From assembly GCA_949293185.1 (NCBI GenBank), contig CASFCQ010000009.1, positions 1 to 43,179 on the forward strand: 43,179 nt of DNA, written 5' to 3'. The stretch comes from an uncultured bacterium. Lineage in GTDB: Bacteria; Cyanobacteriota; Vampirovibrionia; Gastranaerophilales; Gastranaerophilaceae. Position numbers and translations under genes: made by a program. Under the pieces are notes generated by a model, which saw only the letters and a list, made by a program, of their open reading frames with translations, made no database searches and was not told the DNA's origin. Shown here one piece after another: positions 24,349 to 34,400 of this stretch (its first letter is position 1; each line of letters starts with the position of its first letter).

Positions 24349-25137
24349 ATGATTAACAACAAAAAAGTAGCAGTTATCATGCCGGCATACAATGCTGAAA
24401 AAACTCTTGAACAAACTTACAATGAATTATACAGAGATATAGTGGACGAAATTATACTTGTTGACGATAACTCATCAGATAAAACAAAAGATGTTGCAAA
24501 AAAACTGGGCATAACAACCATAGTCCACGATAAAAACAAAGGATATGGCGGTAATCAAAAAACATGTTATACCGCAGCACTAAAGGCTAATGCTGATATT
24601 GTAATCATGGTGCATCCGGATTATCAATATTCGCCGAAACTTGTACCGGCAATGGCTACTATGTTAGCTTTTGACGAGTATGACGCCTGTATTGCTTCAA
24701 GATTTATCGGCAAAGGCGCACTGGAAGGCGGTATGCCGTTATACAAATTTGTTGCTAACAGATGTCTTACTTTTTTCCAAAACATGCTGATGGGAGAACG
24801 TTTGACAGAATATCATACAGGTTTTAGAGCTTTTACAAAAGAAGTTCTTGAAACTTTGCCGTTAAAAGACTGCGATGACGATTTTATTTTTGATAACGAG
24901 ATGCTTGCTCTTATTTTTTACAAAGGATACACAATCGGTCAAATCAGCTGCCCGACAAAATATTTTCCTGATGCATCTTCCATAAATTTTATGAGAAGCT
25001 GCAAATACGGCTTTGGGGTTTTGAGAGTCAGCATGTTATACGCACTTGCTAAATTAGGAATTTACAAATCCAAAATTTTCAAAAAAAATGCAAAAGTCCT
25101 TGATAAAAACGAAGAGTTACCATATTTTCAAGGATAA
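24349..25137 (+). CDS. Family 2 glycosyltransferase, polyprenyl-phosphate sugar synthase-like
   Basis: This 262-residue protein is a GT2 enzyme of the dolichol/polyprenyl-phosphate-mannose synthase type. It would load a sugar from a nucleotide donor onto a lipid phosphate for GT-C enzymes. Motifs are VIMPAYNAEKTL near the N-terminus, EIILVDDNSSDKT (first Asp pair), MVHPDYQYSP (the DxD/DxS-like metal site, with H-P-D), and ASRFIGKGALEGGMP. There are no C-terminal membrane helices. The ATG at 24319 lies at the predicted transcription start, so I prefer the ATG at 24349, which has AAGGGG about 11 bases upstream. The DUF2142 gene follows after 5 bases. Confidence 0.9.
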   Translation: MINNKKVAVIMPAYNAEKTLEQTYNELYRDIVDEIILVDDNSSDKTKDVAKKLGITTIVHDKNKGYGGNQKTCYTAALKANADIVIMVHPDYQYSPKLVPAMATMLAFDEYDACIASRFIGKGALEGGMPLYKFVANRCLTFFQNMLMGERLTEYHTGFRAFTKEVLETLPLKDCDDDFIFDNEMLALIFYKGYTIGQISCPTKYFPDASSINFMRSCKYGFGVLRVSMLYALAKLGIYKSKIFKKNAKVLDKNEELPYFQG

Positions 25138-25142
25138 AATTT

Positions 25143-26636
25143 ATGGTGCAAAATTTTATCAATACCATTCAAAAATTTTTTTCATGTAATGGTAATATAT
25201 ACCATTACATGAGGAACTATATAGTTCCTGAAAAAATTTTTCTTATTTTTTGTCTTTTCTGGGGGATAATTTTAGCTTTTATAAACCCTCTGTTTTTGAG
25301 TTTTGATGAGCCGGAACATTTTTATAAAATTTACGGATTTACAGACGGCACAATGAATTTCAAAAAAATAACTTCATACACTGACGGAACTCTGTTGTTT
25401 AAAGAACCCCAAAATTTTCCGGCACAAATTATTCCTGTTAGTATTGTGCAAATATGTGTTGAAAATAAACGGTTGAATGCATATTTTGATGAAAACAAAA
25501 CAGTTTATAAACCCGAAAAAATAAAAATTAAAGACGCAATAAGACAGTACAAAACGGAACTTAATAAAAATTTTAAAACAATTGTTGTCCACGTAATACC
25601 GTCTTATACAATTGCCTCTTATCTGCCGCATACAATAATGTTGACAATATTAAAATATCTTGATACAAAACCGGCTTATATGGTTTTTATACTAAGGCTG
25701 TGCTCGTTGTTTTTGTACATAGCGCTTGTCTATAATGCAATAAAAATCACTCCGGTTAAAAAATATTTATTTTTAATTTTATCAATAGCTCCGTTGTCTG
25801 TTTATTTGTCTTCTACAATCAATACGGATCATCTTGTCATAGGGCTTGCTTTTTTGCTTATTGCATATACTTTGAAGCTCAAATACGATGAAAAACTAAA
25901 AAGTATAGAAATAAAACATATACTTCCTTTTGCATTGTTAATTTTATGGCTGTGTGTTTGTAAATTTACATATCTGCCTTTAATTATTTTATTTTTTATA
26001 CTGCCTGAAGAAAAATTTAAAAATAAAAAATATAGAACACTATGTTTTATCATACCATTTATCATTTGCGCAATATGGATTGCAGGATATTTAACTTATA
26101 ATTTGCATATATTTAAAGGAGTTTTTTCTTACTTTAGTAAAGACACAGTAGCTGCAATTAAATCAATTTTTACTGCACCGCTGGATTATATTGCGAGTAT
26201 TGTCAAAACTATTATTGCAAACCATACGGAATATACGCGGAGAATATTTTCGGATTTTGGCAGTTCTGATACGCAGATTCACAGCGGCATAATATACTCG
26301 TTTATCACATTAATCTTTTTTAATGCTTTGTTCTGCGATAAACAAAAAATACCGTTCAATATTAAAGAAAAACTAATTTTTGTTCTTATAATATTAACGG
26401 TTTTGCTGCTTACGCTTACGGCAAATTATATAATTTTTGTACTAAGCCCTGAGGGTCTTATAGAAGGTTTTAAAGGCAGGTATCTGATACCTGTTTTGCC
26501 CTTGTTTTTTATGCTGTTTGATAACAATAAACTAAAACCGCTCAAAATCAATTTGCCTTTGATTACTGTTATGTATACATTTTTCTTTATGATTATTTTC
26601 ACCCTGACAATAATAAACAGATATTATACAGTGTAA
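25143..26636 (+). CDS. DUF2142-family multi-pass membrane protein
   Basis: This 497-residue polytopic membrane protein has the DUF2142 hallmark early loop FLSFDEPEHFYKIYGFTDG, equivalent to the D-E-x-x-H region. About 11 hydrophobic segments follow. Family members occur in surface-polysaccharide clusters and probably have a GT-C-like fold, so a role in surface glycan transfer is inferred. The ATG at 25143 follows AAGGA at about 9 bases and comes 5 bases after the GT2 stop, so the pair is one operon. Codons 15-33 contain strong nested inverted repeats (25171-25241). A perfect bidirectional terminator lies downstream. Confidence 0.85.
   Translation: MVQNFINTIQKFFSCNGNIYHYMRNYIVPEKIFLIFCLFWGIILAFINPLFLSFDEPEHFYKIYGFTDGTMNFKKITSYTDGTLLFKEPQNFPAQIIPVSIVQICVENKRLNAYFDENKTVYKPEKIKIKDAIRQYKTELNKNFKTIVVHVIPSYTIASYLPHTIMLTILKYLDTKPAYMVFILRLCSLFLYIALVYNAIKITPVKKYLFLILSIAPLSVYLSSTINTDHLVIGLAFLLIAYTLKLKYDEKLKSIEIKHILPFALLILWLCVCKFTYLPLIILFFILPEEKFKNKKYRTLCFIIPFIICAIWIAGYLTYNLHIFKGVFSYFSKDTVAAIKSIFTAPLDYIASIVKTIIANHTEYTRRIFSDFGSSDTQIHSGIIYSFITLIFFNALFCDKQKIPFNIKEKLIFVLIILTVLLLTLTANYIIFVLSPEGLIEGFKGRYLIPVLPLFFMLFDNNKLKPLKINLPLITVMYTFFFMIIFTLTIINRYYTV
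25171..25241. repeat. Nested inverted repeats inside the 5' coding part of the DUF2142 gene
   Basis: CATGTAATGGTA (25183-25194) pairs with TACCATTACATG (25200-25211). Next to it AGGAACTATATAGTTCCT (25212-25229) is a perfect 18-base palindrome. An outer stem, 25171-25184 with 25229-25241 (A5T6-7 plus TCA and its complement), encloses both with one bulge. Together they could fold as a three-way junction in mRNA or a cruciform in DNA. This lies within codons 10-33. Confidence 0.75.
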
Positions 26637-26712
26637 ATTATCTTGTTTAAATTCTTATGCAGGCTGCGCAATTATGTGCGGATTGGGGATAGAAGTTTGA
26701 AATCTGCTAAAC

Positions 26713-26745
26713 AAAAATGCTGTACGTATTTCGTACAGCATTTTT
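26713..26745. terminator. Bidirectional rho-independent terminator
   Basis: AAAAATGCTGTACG (26713-26726) and CGTACAGCATTTTT (26732-26745) form a perfect 14-base stem with a 5-base loop. T-runs lie on both strands. It ends the DUF2142 transcript on the plus strand and the convergent small membrane protein's transcript on the minus strand. Confidence 0.93.
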
Positions 26746-26761
26746 TATTTTTTAGTTTTTG

Positions 26762-27166
26762 TTAAGGATTTGCTTGCGGTTTTTTTGTAAACAAATTAGT
26801 AAAGAAATTTTTAGTCGCATTATATGCTTTGCCTGTGTATGTGTTTACAAATTCACCTGCTTTGGCAATACCTAATTTTGCATAATGCAAACCTTTTTGC
26901 ATAAAACCTTCGTTACCTGATAACTTAGCTGCCGGATTGAATGTATCAGGCAAATATTTTCTTCCCAAACCTACAGCAGCTGCTAATACAACTACCGTTG
27001 CAAGAGTTTTTAAGAACCAGTGGCTTTTCTTTTTGTCAGGCTGCCCTGCAGGAGCGTCCATTGGTGTACTTGCTGCCGGTTGAGGTTGGTTGTTAACAGC
27101 ATAAGTCGGCTTTTTTGATATTGTTGCCGGATTCATAGGCGTGATTGTTGAAAAACTTGTTGACAT
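26762..27166 (-). CDS. Single-pass membrane hypothetical protein
   Basis: I do not recognise this 134-residue protein. Residues 1-48 are Pro/Ala/Ser/Thr-rich and probably disordered. One membrane segment at about 50-72 follows a KKKSHW stretch. The C-terminal half (GNEGFMQKGLHYAKLGIAKA onward) looks amphipathic and helical, ending in a basic tail. There is no signal cleavage motif. AAAGGAG about 8 bases before the ATG is a strong ribosome site. It diverges from the large DUF1822-like gene across 187 bases. Confidence 0.65.
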   Translation of the reverse strand: MSTSFSTITPMNPATISKKPTYAVNNQPQPAASTPMDAPAGQPDKKKSHWFLKTLATVVVLAAAVGLGRKYLPDTFNPAAKLSGNEGFMQKGLHYAKLGIAKAGEFVNTYTGKAYNATKNFFTNLFTKKPQANP

Positions 27167-27353
27167 GCTTACACTCCTTTTTTACACACTGTGTTTATAT
27201 AAAACTGCAGAAAACATTTTATTGCTAGTCGAATTGGTCATGTTTCGAATTATGAAACATTTTGTTACATTATAACATTTCTTACCATGTTTTGGAATAT
27301 TTTTTTAAGAACTGTAATCTATATTATTAGAGAACGGAATATGAGGAATTATT
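27167..27353. promoter_or_regulatory. Divergent control region with inverted repeat
   Basis: This AT-rich gap separates the small membrane protein from the DUF1822-like gene. ATGTTTC (27240-27246) and GAAACAT (27254-27260) form a 7-base dyad, and TGTTA...TAACA follows at once. GAGGAA just before 27354 is the ribosome site of the large gene. A clear promoter pair is not evident. Confidence 0.4.
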
Positions 27354-30300
27354 ATGAGTTTAAAAATAAATATCGGTGATGATGTACTGGATAATGCAAA
27401 ATTTGTTGCCTGCAAAGTAGATGACAACTATTTAAGAAAAAGAGTATATGCTCTTGGCATTGCTGCTAACGCAGCTGCAAAATATCTGACGGAAAACGGG
27501 CTTAAAACTCATTCAAATCACAGTTTATATAAGTCTGCCGTATTCGCTAAAGAAATTGAAATTGCCGATATTTATGCAAATAATGCAAGATTTGATGTAA
27601 GAGTCACTTTCAATGATAAAACTTTTACCGTTCCAAAGCTGCATGTCAAATATGATATAAAACCGGAAGCTTATATTGTTGTAAGGTTTGATAACTCATT
27701 AAAAGAAATTGAATTTCTCGGATTTGTTCCCGAAAATGAATTGAAGTATGACAAAAATGGCGAAGAATACTATACATATTCATTAGATATTCTTAAGCCG
27801 TTTGAAGAATTTATTCCTTATGCTGAGGCTCTTAAAATTAAGCCTAAAGAGTATTCACAGGAAGAACATGAAAATATCCTCTCGCTATGTGCCGCAATTA
27901 TAGATGAAGAGGCTGCAGAAGCTGATAAAATATATTTTATAAAACATGTTGCGGAATGCTCCTCATGCCGTGATACATTCTGTGATATTAACGATTTTGA
28001 TGATATAGTTTCGCAGCTGAAAAATTATCACGAACTTTTGAATGACAGTACTTTAAGTGTTTTATCCGGAAACAAAAAGGAGGTGGATCAAGCTGCTATC
28101 GCAAATATGGCATTGGTTGAAAATGCCAGCGAAGACTTTTCTGAAGAAGAGTCAAAAGTGAGCGGCATTACTCCGCCTGTGGAAGAAACACTTTTAGCGG
28201 AAGCTTCTGCCGGTATAATGGCGGCAGGGCTGGCTTCAGCAGGAGCAGCAGCTGCTTCAATTGCCGGAGAAGCTCTTGAACCTGCTGTTTTAAATTTGTA
28301 TGATGAGCCGGAGTCGCTTCTTCAAGAACAAAATCCTGTAACAGAAAACACCGATAATGATACAAAAACACAGGATACTTCAAGTATAATACCGGACGAG
28401 ACTCAAAAACTTCAAGAAGATACAGCTTCGGAACTTCAACAGGTTACTGACGAAAATACGGAAGCTGAGCAGGAATCTCTTCTTGAAGATGACAGTTTAA
28501 CCGCTAATATACCGGACGATGAATTCCTTTTAAACGACGAAGATGACCTGCTTCTTGAAATGCCTGATGAAGAAACTGTAACGGCTGAGGACGAAACAAA
28601 AAATATTGCTCAAGAGCAGCAGGAGGAAGATGTTTCTTCCGATATTAATCTTGTCCAACAAGATGAGCAGCTGTCAGAAGAAACATTGATAACAGAATCT
28701 CCTTCAAGTGATTCATTCGATGAACTTAATGCCTCAATAGATGCTTTTGCCAGCGAGCCGTTAAGCTTAGAGACTTTTGATTCGAAAGAAGAACAAGAAA
28801 CTCAAACAGAAGAAGCGGCAGAAGAAGCGCCTTTGAATTCATCAGAAACTCAAGAAGAACCGGAAATTGCATTGGACAACGACGAGCTTTTGTTAGAAGA
28901 GGGTAGCCTCGATGAAATTCATTCCGATGATATATCTATGGATTTAATTGACGCGAATGTTCTTGATGATACAGAAGATACAAATATTTCTCCACAACAA
29001 GCAGAAGAAACAATTCCGGAAAAAATTGAACCGGAGATGCCGATTAATCTTGAAGAATCTGATGAAACCGAACAAATTGAAACCGTGCAGGATGATACAC
29101 CAGCGCAGGAATTCTCTTTTGAATTACAAGATGAATCCGAAGAAAATACGCTTAACCCGATTGAAGATATGGATTCACTGGATGAAATCGGGGAATTGGA
29201 AGAAATTTCCGAAGAAGAAGATTTAGCGGAGAATAATTCACAAGAGTTGACTGTACAAAATTCTTACGAAGATGTACAGAGTGATGATGATTTATCCCTT
29301 ACTGAAGATTCCGCACTGCCTGAACTGCAAGAGTCCGACTCGTTAGAAATTGAAGATTTAGAAACACTGGATTCTATAGAGCTTCCTGATGCAATAAATA
29401 CTGAAGAGGAAAAAGTTGAAAACAATATCGAAACATCTAATCCGAATGATTTGCATACGGAAGAAGAATCTGAAGATACCGGTTTAGTGCTTTCGGATGA
29501 GGACGACGCTGATATATGGCCTGCAGCTTCTCAACCGCAGGAGCCTGTAGAATTAAAATATGATGATGAGCCTGAAACTGAATTAAATCAGCAGACACCT
29601 GACAACAATTCAATCAGCTTTGAAGAAGATGTTTTTGATTTAAATAAGCAAGAACCTGTTATAGAATCATTCGATGATGAGCAGGAACAGCATGTTGCTG
29701 ATTTTGATTTTCCTGATTATAACTATGAAAATCTTGCTTCAGACACGGATACTCCGGCTGTGCAGCAGGAAATACCAGATATACGTGAAGAAAAAGATTC
29801 GTCAAATGTTGAAGAACAAGAAACTCAACAGCCTGAAACATACGCAGCTTCAGAAGATGCTGATGTGCAAGAGCTTTTAGATGACGATTTACTTGCCCTC
29901 CTGTCAGATGATGATAATGATGGCGATGATATGCCGTCTGCACAAGATGAAGCAGATGCTGCAGAACCGTTTGTTGCTGAATCTTATGCAGGCGAGAATA
30001 TGGAACAAAATCCTGAAAGTCCTGAAAACGGAGAAATTGAGAGTCTGTTTGATGAACAACAGGCACCGCAAGAGGGTGAACAGGTAGAGCTGGATTTGTC
30101 TCAAGAGCCTATGAGCGCAGAAACAGTTAAAAAGACTAAAAAACTTGCTATTGCCGGTGCTCTTATTACTTTGCTCGCTATAGGCGGTGTCGCAGGCGGT
30201 TATTATATGTATCAAAAAAATATTGCTGCGGCAAATAACGATGCTGTTGATACTGCACAGGATAATCAGGTTTTTGATTTCCAAAATAGTGCTGCTCAAA

Positions 30301-30725
30301 GCGGAGAAGAAGATACTTCGTCAGGCGCTGTATCTCAAGATATTAACAAATCTATGACTAATTCATTCTCTGATAAGCCCGCCGCGATTTCTATAACAAA
30401 ACTCTCGTGGCAGGTTAGCGAAAAATTAGCAGTAGAACCTTCTGTTAAAGAATATTTACAAACGGCAGGTAAAAATATTCAATTAAATTTACAAAACGAT
30501 TTAGCTAATGCTGCCGATGTTGCATTCAACAACAGTGTAAAAGTTTCGTTTGAAATAGCACCTGACAATACCATGAAAGGTATACAAATATTGGAATCCA
30601 GCGGTTCTGACAAAATAGATGCAATTATTACAAAAAGTATAAGAAATACTCTTAAATATGTTAGTGTACCTAAACTGAAAAATTATAACTCGGATTATTT
30701 CTTAACTTTAATAATTAATTTCTAA
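27354..30725 (+). CDS. DUF1822-like / zinc anti-sigma-like / acidic linker / TM / TonB-C protein
   Basis: This 1123-residue protein has several parts in an unusual order. Residues about 1-165 (including the stretch from NARFDVRVTFNDKTFTVPKL to LKEIEFLGFVPENEL) resemble the cyanobacterial DUF1822 pattern. At 175-215 there is a zinc anti-sigma-type motif, H198-x3-C202-x2-C205. An Ala-rich hydrophobic stretch lies at about 284-310. Residues about 310-920 are an extremely Glu/Asp-rich, low-complexity linker. A basic KKTKK stretch and one membrane helix follow at about 926-951. Residues 1017-1123 fit a TonB C-terminal fold (VKVSFEIAPDNTMKGIQILESSGSDKID). The predicted topology puts the N-part in the cytoplasm and the TonB-like end in the periplasm. 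The next gene encodes a sigma factor, so this could be its membrane-tethered anti-sigma. GAGGAA precedes the ATG. Confidence 0.75.
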   Translation: MSLKINIGDDVLDNAKFVACKVDDNYLRKRVYALGIAANAAAKYLTENGLKTHSNHSLYKSAVFAKEIEIADIYANNARFDVRVTFNDKTFTVPKLHVKYDIKPEAYIVVRFDNSLKEIEFLGFVPENELKYDKNGEEYYTYSLDILKPFEEFIPYAEALKIKPKEYSQEEHENILSLCAAIIDEEAAEADKIYFIKHVAECSSCRDTFCDINDFDDIVSQLKNYHELLNDSTLSVLSGNKKEVDQAAIANMALVENASEDFSEEESKVSGITPPVEETLLAEASAGIMAAGLASAGAAAASIAGEALEPAVLNLYDEPESLLQEQNPVTENTDNDTKTQDTSSIIPDETQKLQEDTASELQQVTDENTEAEQESLLEDDSLTANIPDDEFLLNDEDDLLLEMPDEETVTAEDETKNIAQEQQEEDVSSDINLVQQDEQLSEETLITESPSSDSFDELNASIDAFASEPLSLETFDSKEEQETQTEEAAEEAPLNSSETQEEPEIALDNDELLLEEGSLDEIHSDDISMDLIDANVLDDTEDTNISPQQAEETIPEKIEPEMPINLEESDETEQIETVQDDTPAQEFSFELQDESEENTLNPIEDMDSLDEIGELEEISEEEDLAENNSQELTVQNSYEDVQSDDDLSLTEDSALPELQESDSLEIEDLETLDSIELPDAINTEEEKVENNIETSNPNDLHTEEESEDTGLVLSDEDDADIWPAASQPQEPVELKYDDEPETELNQQTPDNNSISFEEDVFDLNKQEPVIESFDDEQEQHVADFDFPDYNYENLASDTDTPAVQQEIPDIREEKDSSNVEEQETQQPETYAASEDADVQELLDDDLLALLSDDDNDGDDMPSAQDEADAAEPFVAESYAGENMEQNPESPENGEIESLFDEQQAPQEGEQVELDLSQEPMSAETVKKTKKLAIAGALITLLAIGGVAGGYYMYQKNIAAANNDAVDTAQDNQVFDFQNSAAQSGEEDTSSGAVSQDINKSMTNSFSDKPAAISITKLSWQVSEKLAVEPSVKEYLQTAGKNIQLNLQNDLANAADVAFNNSVKVSFEIAPDNTMKGIQILESSGSDKIDAIITKSIRNTLKYVSVPKLKNYNSDYFLTLIINF

Positions 30726-30735
30726 TTCTATGATA

Positions 30736-30744
30736 TGATATAAT
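30736..30744 (+). promoter_or_regulatory. Extended -10 promoter for the sigma-factor gene
   Basis: TG-A-TATAAT at 30736-30744 is a full extended -10. No good -35 lies at the usual distance, which extended -10 promoters tolerate. The start would fall near 30751, giving a leader of about 33 bases before the TTG start. It allows sigma expression independent of the upstream large gene. Confidence 0.55.
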
Positions 30745-30783
30745 CAAATAAGTTATTTATATTTATAGAATTGGGTTGCAAAA

Positions 30784-31374
30784 TTGGATACTATAAACGA
30801 ACAAAGAGAGCTTATAGAGAAATTAGTAAAATCTAATAATAAATTCAAAGGTAATGAGGATTTGCTGGAGGACTTTTGTTCTGAAACATACAAAAGATCC
30901 TATTCCTTATTCGACAATGTCAATGTCAAAGATATTGAAAATTATATAGCTAAAGTAGCTAATACAGCTATTTTAACTGTGTTAAAACAAAACGGCAGGG
31001 TAAGACGCCGTGAAAACAAGTATGTCAGCACTCACGAAGTGTTGATAAATCCTGTGCCGGCAAAAATACAAGAGCCGGAAACTCCAAAAATATTTGAACC
31101 GGCTGTTGTTAACGAGCCTTTTGTCTATGACATTGCTGATCCAAGAGATTCTTTTGAAGAAAAAATAGTGAGAAAAGATCTTCTGCAAAAAATCGTGGAT
31201 ATTGTTCTGGTTGCACAAAGGGAAGATCCTTCAAAAGAATTTTTGAAGATATTTTATTTAAGATATGTAAAAGAGTTTAAGCAAAAAGATATTGCTAAAG
31301 AAGTAAATATTTCTCAGGCGGAAGTAAGTAAAAGATTAATAGAAATACTAAAAATAGTAAAATCTCATTTTTAG
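30784..31374 (+). CDS. ECF-like sigma-70 family factor
   Basis: This 196-residue protein has a region-2-like N-terminal half: NEDLLEDFCSETYKRSYSLFD, then IENYIAKVANTAILTVLKQNGRVRRR. A Pro-rich linker of about 60 residues follows (VPAKIQEPETPKIFEPA). The C-terminal region-4 helix-turn-helix is FLKIFYLRYVKEFKQKDIAKEVNISQAEVSKRL. This is the layout of an extracytoplasmic-function sigma factor with an expanded linker. The start is TTG at 30784: the frame is closed by a stop 21 bases upstream and the protein has no internal methionine, so no ATG start is possible. The ribosome site is weak. It follows the DUF1822/anti-sigma-like gene by 58 bases. Confidence 0.8.
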   Translation: MDTINEQRELIEKLVKSNNKFKGNEDLLEDFCSETYKRSYSLFDNVNVKDIENYIAKVANTAILTVLKQNGRVRRRENKYVSTHEVLINPVPAKIQEPETPKIFEPAVVNEPFVYDIADPRDSFEEKIVRKDLLQKIVDIVLVAQREDPSKEFLKIFYLRYVKEFKQKDIAKEVNISQAEVSKRLIEILKIVKSHF

Positions 31375-31448
31375 TGCTTTTAGATGCTTACGTATGTAAT
31401 TTATTAATCTTTATAATATAATAAGCTTAAACATAAGCGGTTTTTGTA

Positions 31449-34400
31449 ATGCTTTGTCTAAAATGTAAAAAAATAATACCTGATAATCAGCTAAGATGCA
31501 GTTATTGCCACACCAAAGTACAGTCGGTTTGTCCTGTTTGCGGACACGTTAATCCTATAACCTCAGAGTACTGCACAGGGTGCGGCTTACAGCTGTTAAA
31601 ACATTGTAAAAACTGCAACAGTATTAACTTGCCAAGTGCAAAAAAATGCAGAAAGTGCGGTCAGGCTTTTGTAAAAGATTGGGCAGAAATTTCAATATCC
31701 GATTTGACGGTTATAAAAAAACAACAGACACCTGTTTCTATTGATATTCCCCAAAATCAAATATATACAGGGATATCGAAAGAACTGCTGGCTATTCCGG
31801 ATGGTGAAGATAAGATTTCGGAAGGGTTAAAAAAAGAAAAATTGACTCCGGAACAAAAGCCGGTTATCAATTCCAAAATTGTCGTTTCGGAAGAAAAAGT
31901 TGTTAAAAATATTGAAAACTTTACCCAAAAATCACCGATTAATAATGTTCAGCCGCCTAAAAAAAATGTTAAAAACAAATCAGAGGATGTATTAAAACCG
32001 GAATTTTCTGCGGATAATAATTCTCCGAAAATCATGCCGGAAGAACCTGAGGTTGAAACATATGAACCCAAAGAATATGATCAAATAAAAGCGAAAAATC
32101 ATATTAGCAGTGTTTTGCGCCAGCCTGAAAAATTGATTATCGGTCTTAGTGCTCCGGAAGGATATGGCAAATCAACTGTTTTAAGGTATTTATTTAATGA
32201 TTTGCTAAAACAAAATTATATATGGTTGTGGGGTGAATGCAGCGCAAACTCACAAATCAGTCCGTTTGGTATATTTCAGGAGATTGTGCTTACTTTCTTT
32301 AATATGCCCAATTTTTCAAATATGTCAAACGACTTTATCCGTCAGGCAAGACGTATGCTCTCTGAGAGTCTGCCATTTTTTAATGCGGATGAGATAACTA
32401 ACCTGTTTAACTTTTTATATCCGAGTTTAACCGCAAAATACGAAGATATACTTACAAATAAAGATGTAACTTTTGCATTGCTGGAAAAGCTGATATGCGA
32501 ATTGTCAAAAAAATCAAAACTGATAATTATTATTGATGATTTTGATATGATAGACGGTGCATCTTATGAATTTTTATCTTATTTTGTCGATAAGGGTCAT
32601 TTGGGTGATAATATAAAGCTCATTATTTCTTACAAAGACAGCCGCATCACCCAGGGATATTTCTATTCCGAAAAATTGTTGCAAAACCAGTATGAAGATG
32701 TAAAACTCGCACCGCTTTCACCGCGTGATGCGGATAATTTGATAAAAATGTTTTTAAAAGGTTCAAACCCCTTACCCAAACAGCTTTTTGAAAAAATATA
32801 TCATCTTTCACAGGGGAATAGCGCCTATATAGAACAGATGATTGTGCTATTAAATGAAAACAAAGCTTTTTATAAAGAAAGCGGCAAAATCAGGTATAAC
32901 CAAAATCCGGTTGCAACTAATCCTCCGAAAAATCTTTATGAAATTCTTGTGCTCAGATTAAACCATCTTCAAAAAACGTATCCTATTGCATTTAAAACGC
33001 TTTGTACGGCTGCTATTATGGGCAACAAGTTTAACGTAAAACTGCTCGGTATTATTATGAAAATAGAGCCGGTTAAATTCCAAAATATAATTAACATGTT
33101 GAGTACTTATGCCTATATTTCTCAGTTTAACAACAATATTTATGAGTTTAAAAATACGTTGCTGTGGCGCTTTGTTTATGAAAAGGCTAAACAGAGCAAG
33201 GATTTTGCTCTGTTAAATGAAAAGATTTTTGATATCATCAATTCGTTTACTCTTTCCAGCAATGCACTTAAAGCACTTATTGCACAGAGTTTGAATCAGA
33301 AGCTTCTGGCGTTAAATATCTGGACTGATAATATAAAACTTTGTGCATACTTGGGCGACGAACATTTGTGGACACTTTCTCAAAAACAATGTTTGAAAAT
33401 CGCTCAGGAAGAAAAACCTGAAAATGAAGCTTTGATAATTAATAACATACATGAACGTATGGGAAAATTAATTTATCAAAGCAGACCGTCCGAAGCTATC
33501 GCTTATCTGTCGTCAGCAATAAATAATGCAATGAAGGTAGATAACAAGCCTAAAATCATTGAACTTGCCGGATATCTCAGCAAAAGCTGTTCTTTAACAG
33601 GAAACTATTACGGTGTTATAGAGTCTGTTGATACTGCATTAAAACTTATTGAAAACCCGGATAAAAAACTTGAATGCGCTTTAATCAAACAGAAAAAACT
33701 AAATGCAATGTTTTGCCTTGGAAATTCCGAAGAAATTTATAATATGGCAAGCAATGATATCATTCCTGTTGTAGAAAGAGCTCTTTCTCACGAAATACCT
33801 GCTAACGGAATTTCTATGGATGTTATTTACGAAGCGTGGCTTGAAGGCAATTTGACTGTTGCAATGGCATTAATTTCTCAGGGCAACAATAAAAGTTTTG
33901 AAATATTAAAACTTATTGACGAAATTGTTGCCAAAAACCACGTTGAAAACAAAAATTACCTGCAAAGGGTTAAACTTGCAAAAGCGCTTGCTTATTCAAT
34001 GCAGGGTAATTTGAAAAAATCCGATGATATATTGATTTCTCTTACTCAAGAAACAGCAAAAGAAGTTGTTGAGCCTGATGTAATTTCTATGTGGAATTTT
34101 ATCAATATATTAAACAAACTCCACAGACATGACTGGCAAAATATAAAAGCTGATTTGTTCTCTGTTGTAACATTTGCCAATAATTACAACGATGTGCTGG
34201 TTAAAAACCTCCTTAAAGTATTCTTAGGTAAAATTCTGCAGGAAGAAGGCAATCTGTCTAAGGCATTGAATATTTTTAATGAACAAATTACTGTATTTGC
34301 TAAAGAAAAAATTGCTGTAGGAGCGTTCCTTTGCTGGTATTTTATTGCAAAATTGACACTTGTCACAGACGGAAGCGAAAAATCTCTTCATATTGCCCAA

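Noticed and set aside
28168-30087. Several open frames of 60-135 codons on both strands inside the acidic linker
   Set aside because: Low-complexity Glu/Asp coding sequence leaves alternative frames open; composition is Leu/Gln/His- or Lys/Met/Arg-biased and no start signals are present.
28310-30100. Possible tandem repeats in the acidic linker
   Set aside because: Glu/Asp-rich stretches look alike but no fixed repeat unit could be defined by eye, so this is compositional bias and not a repeat array.
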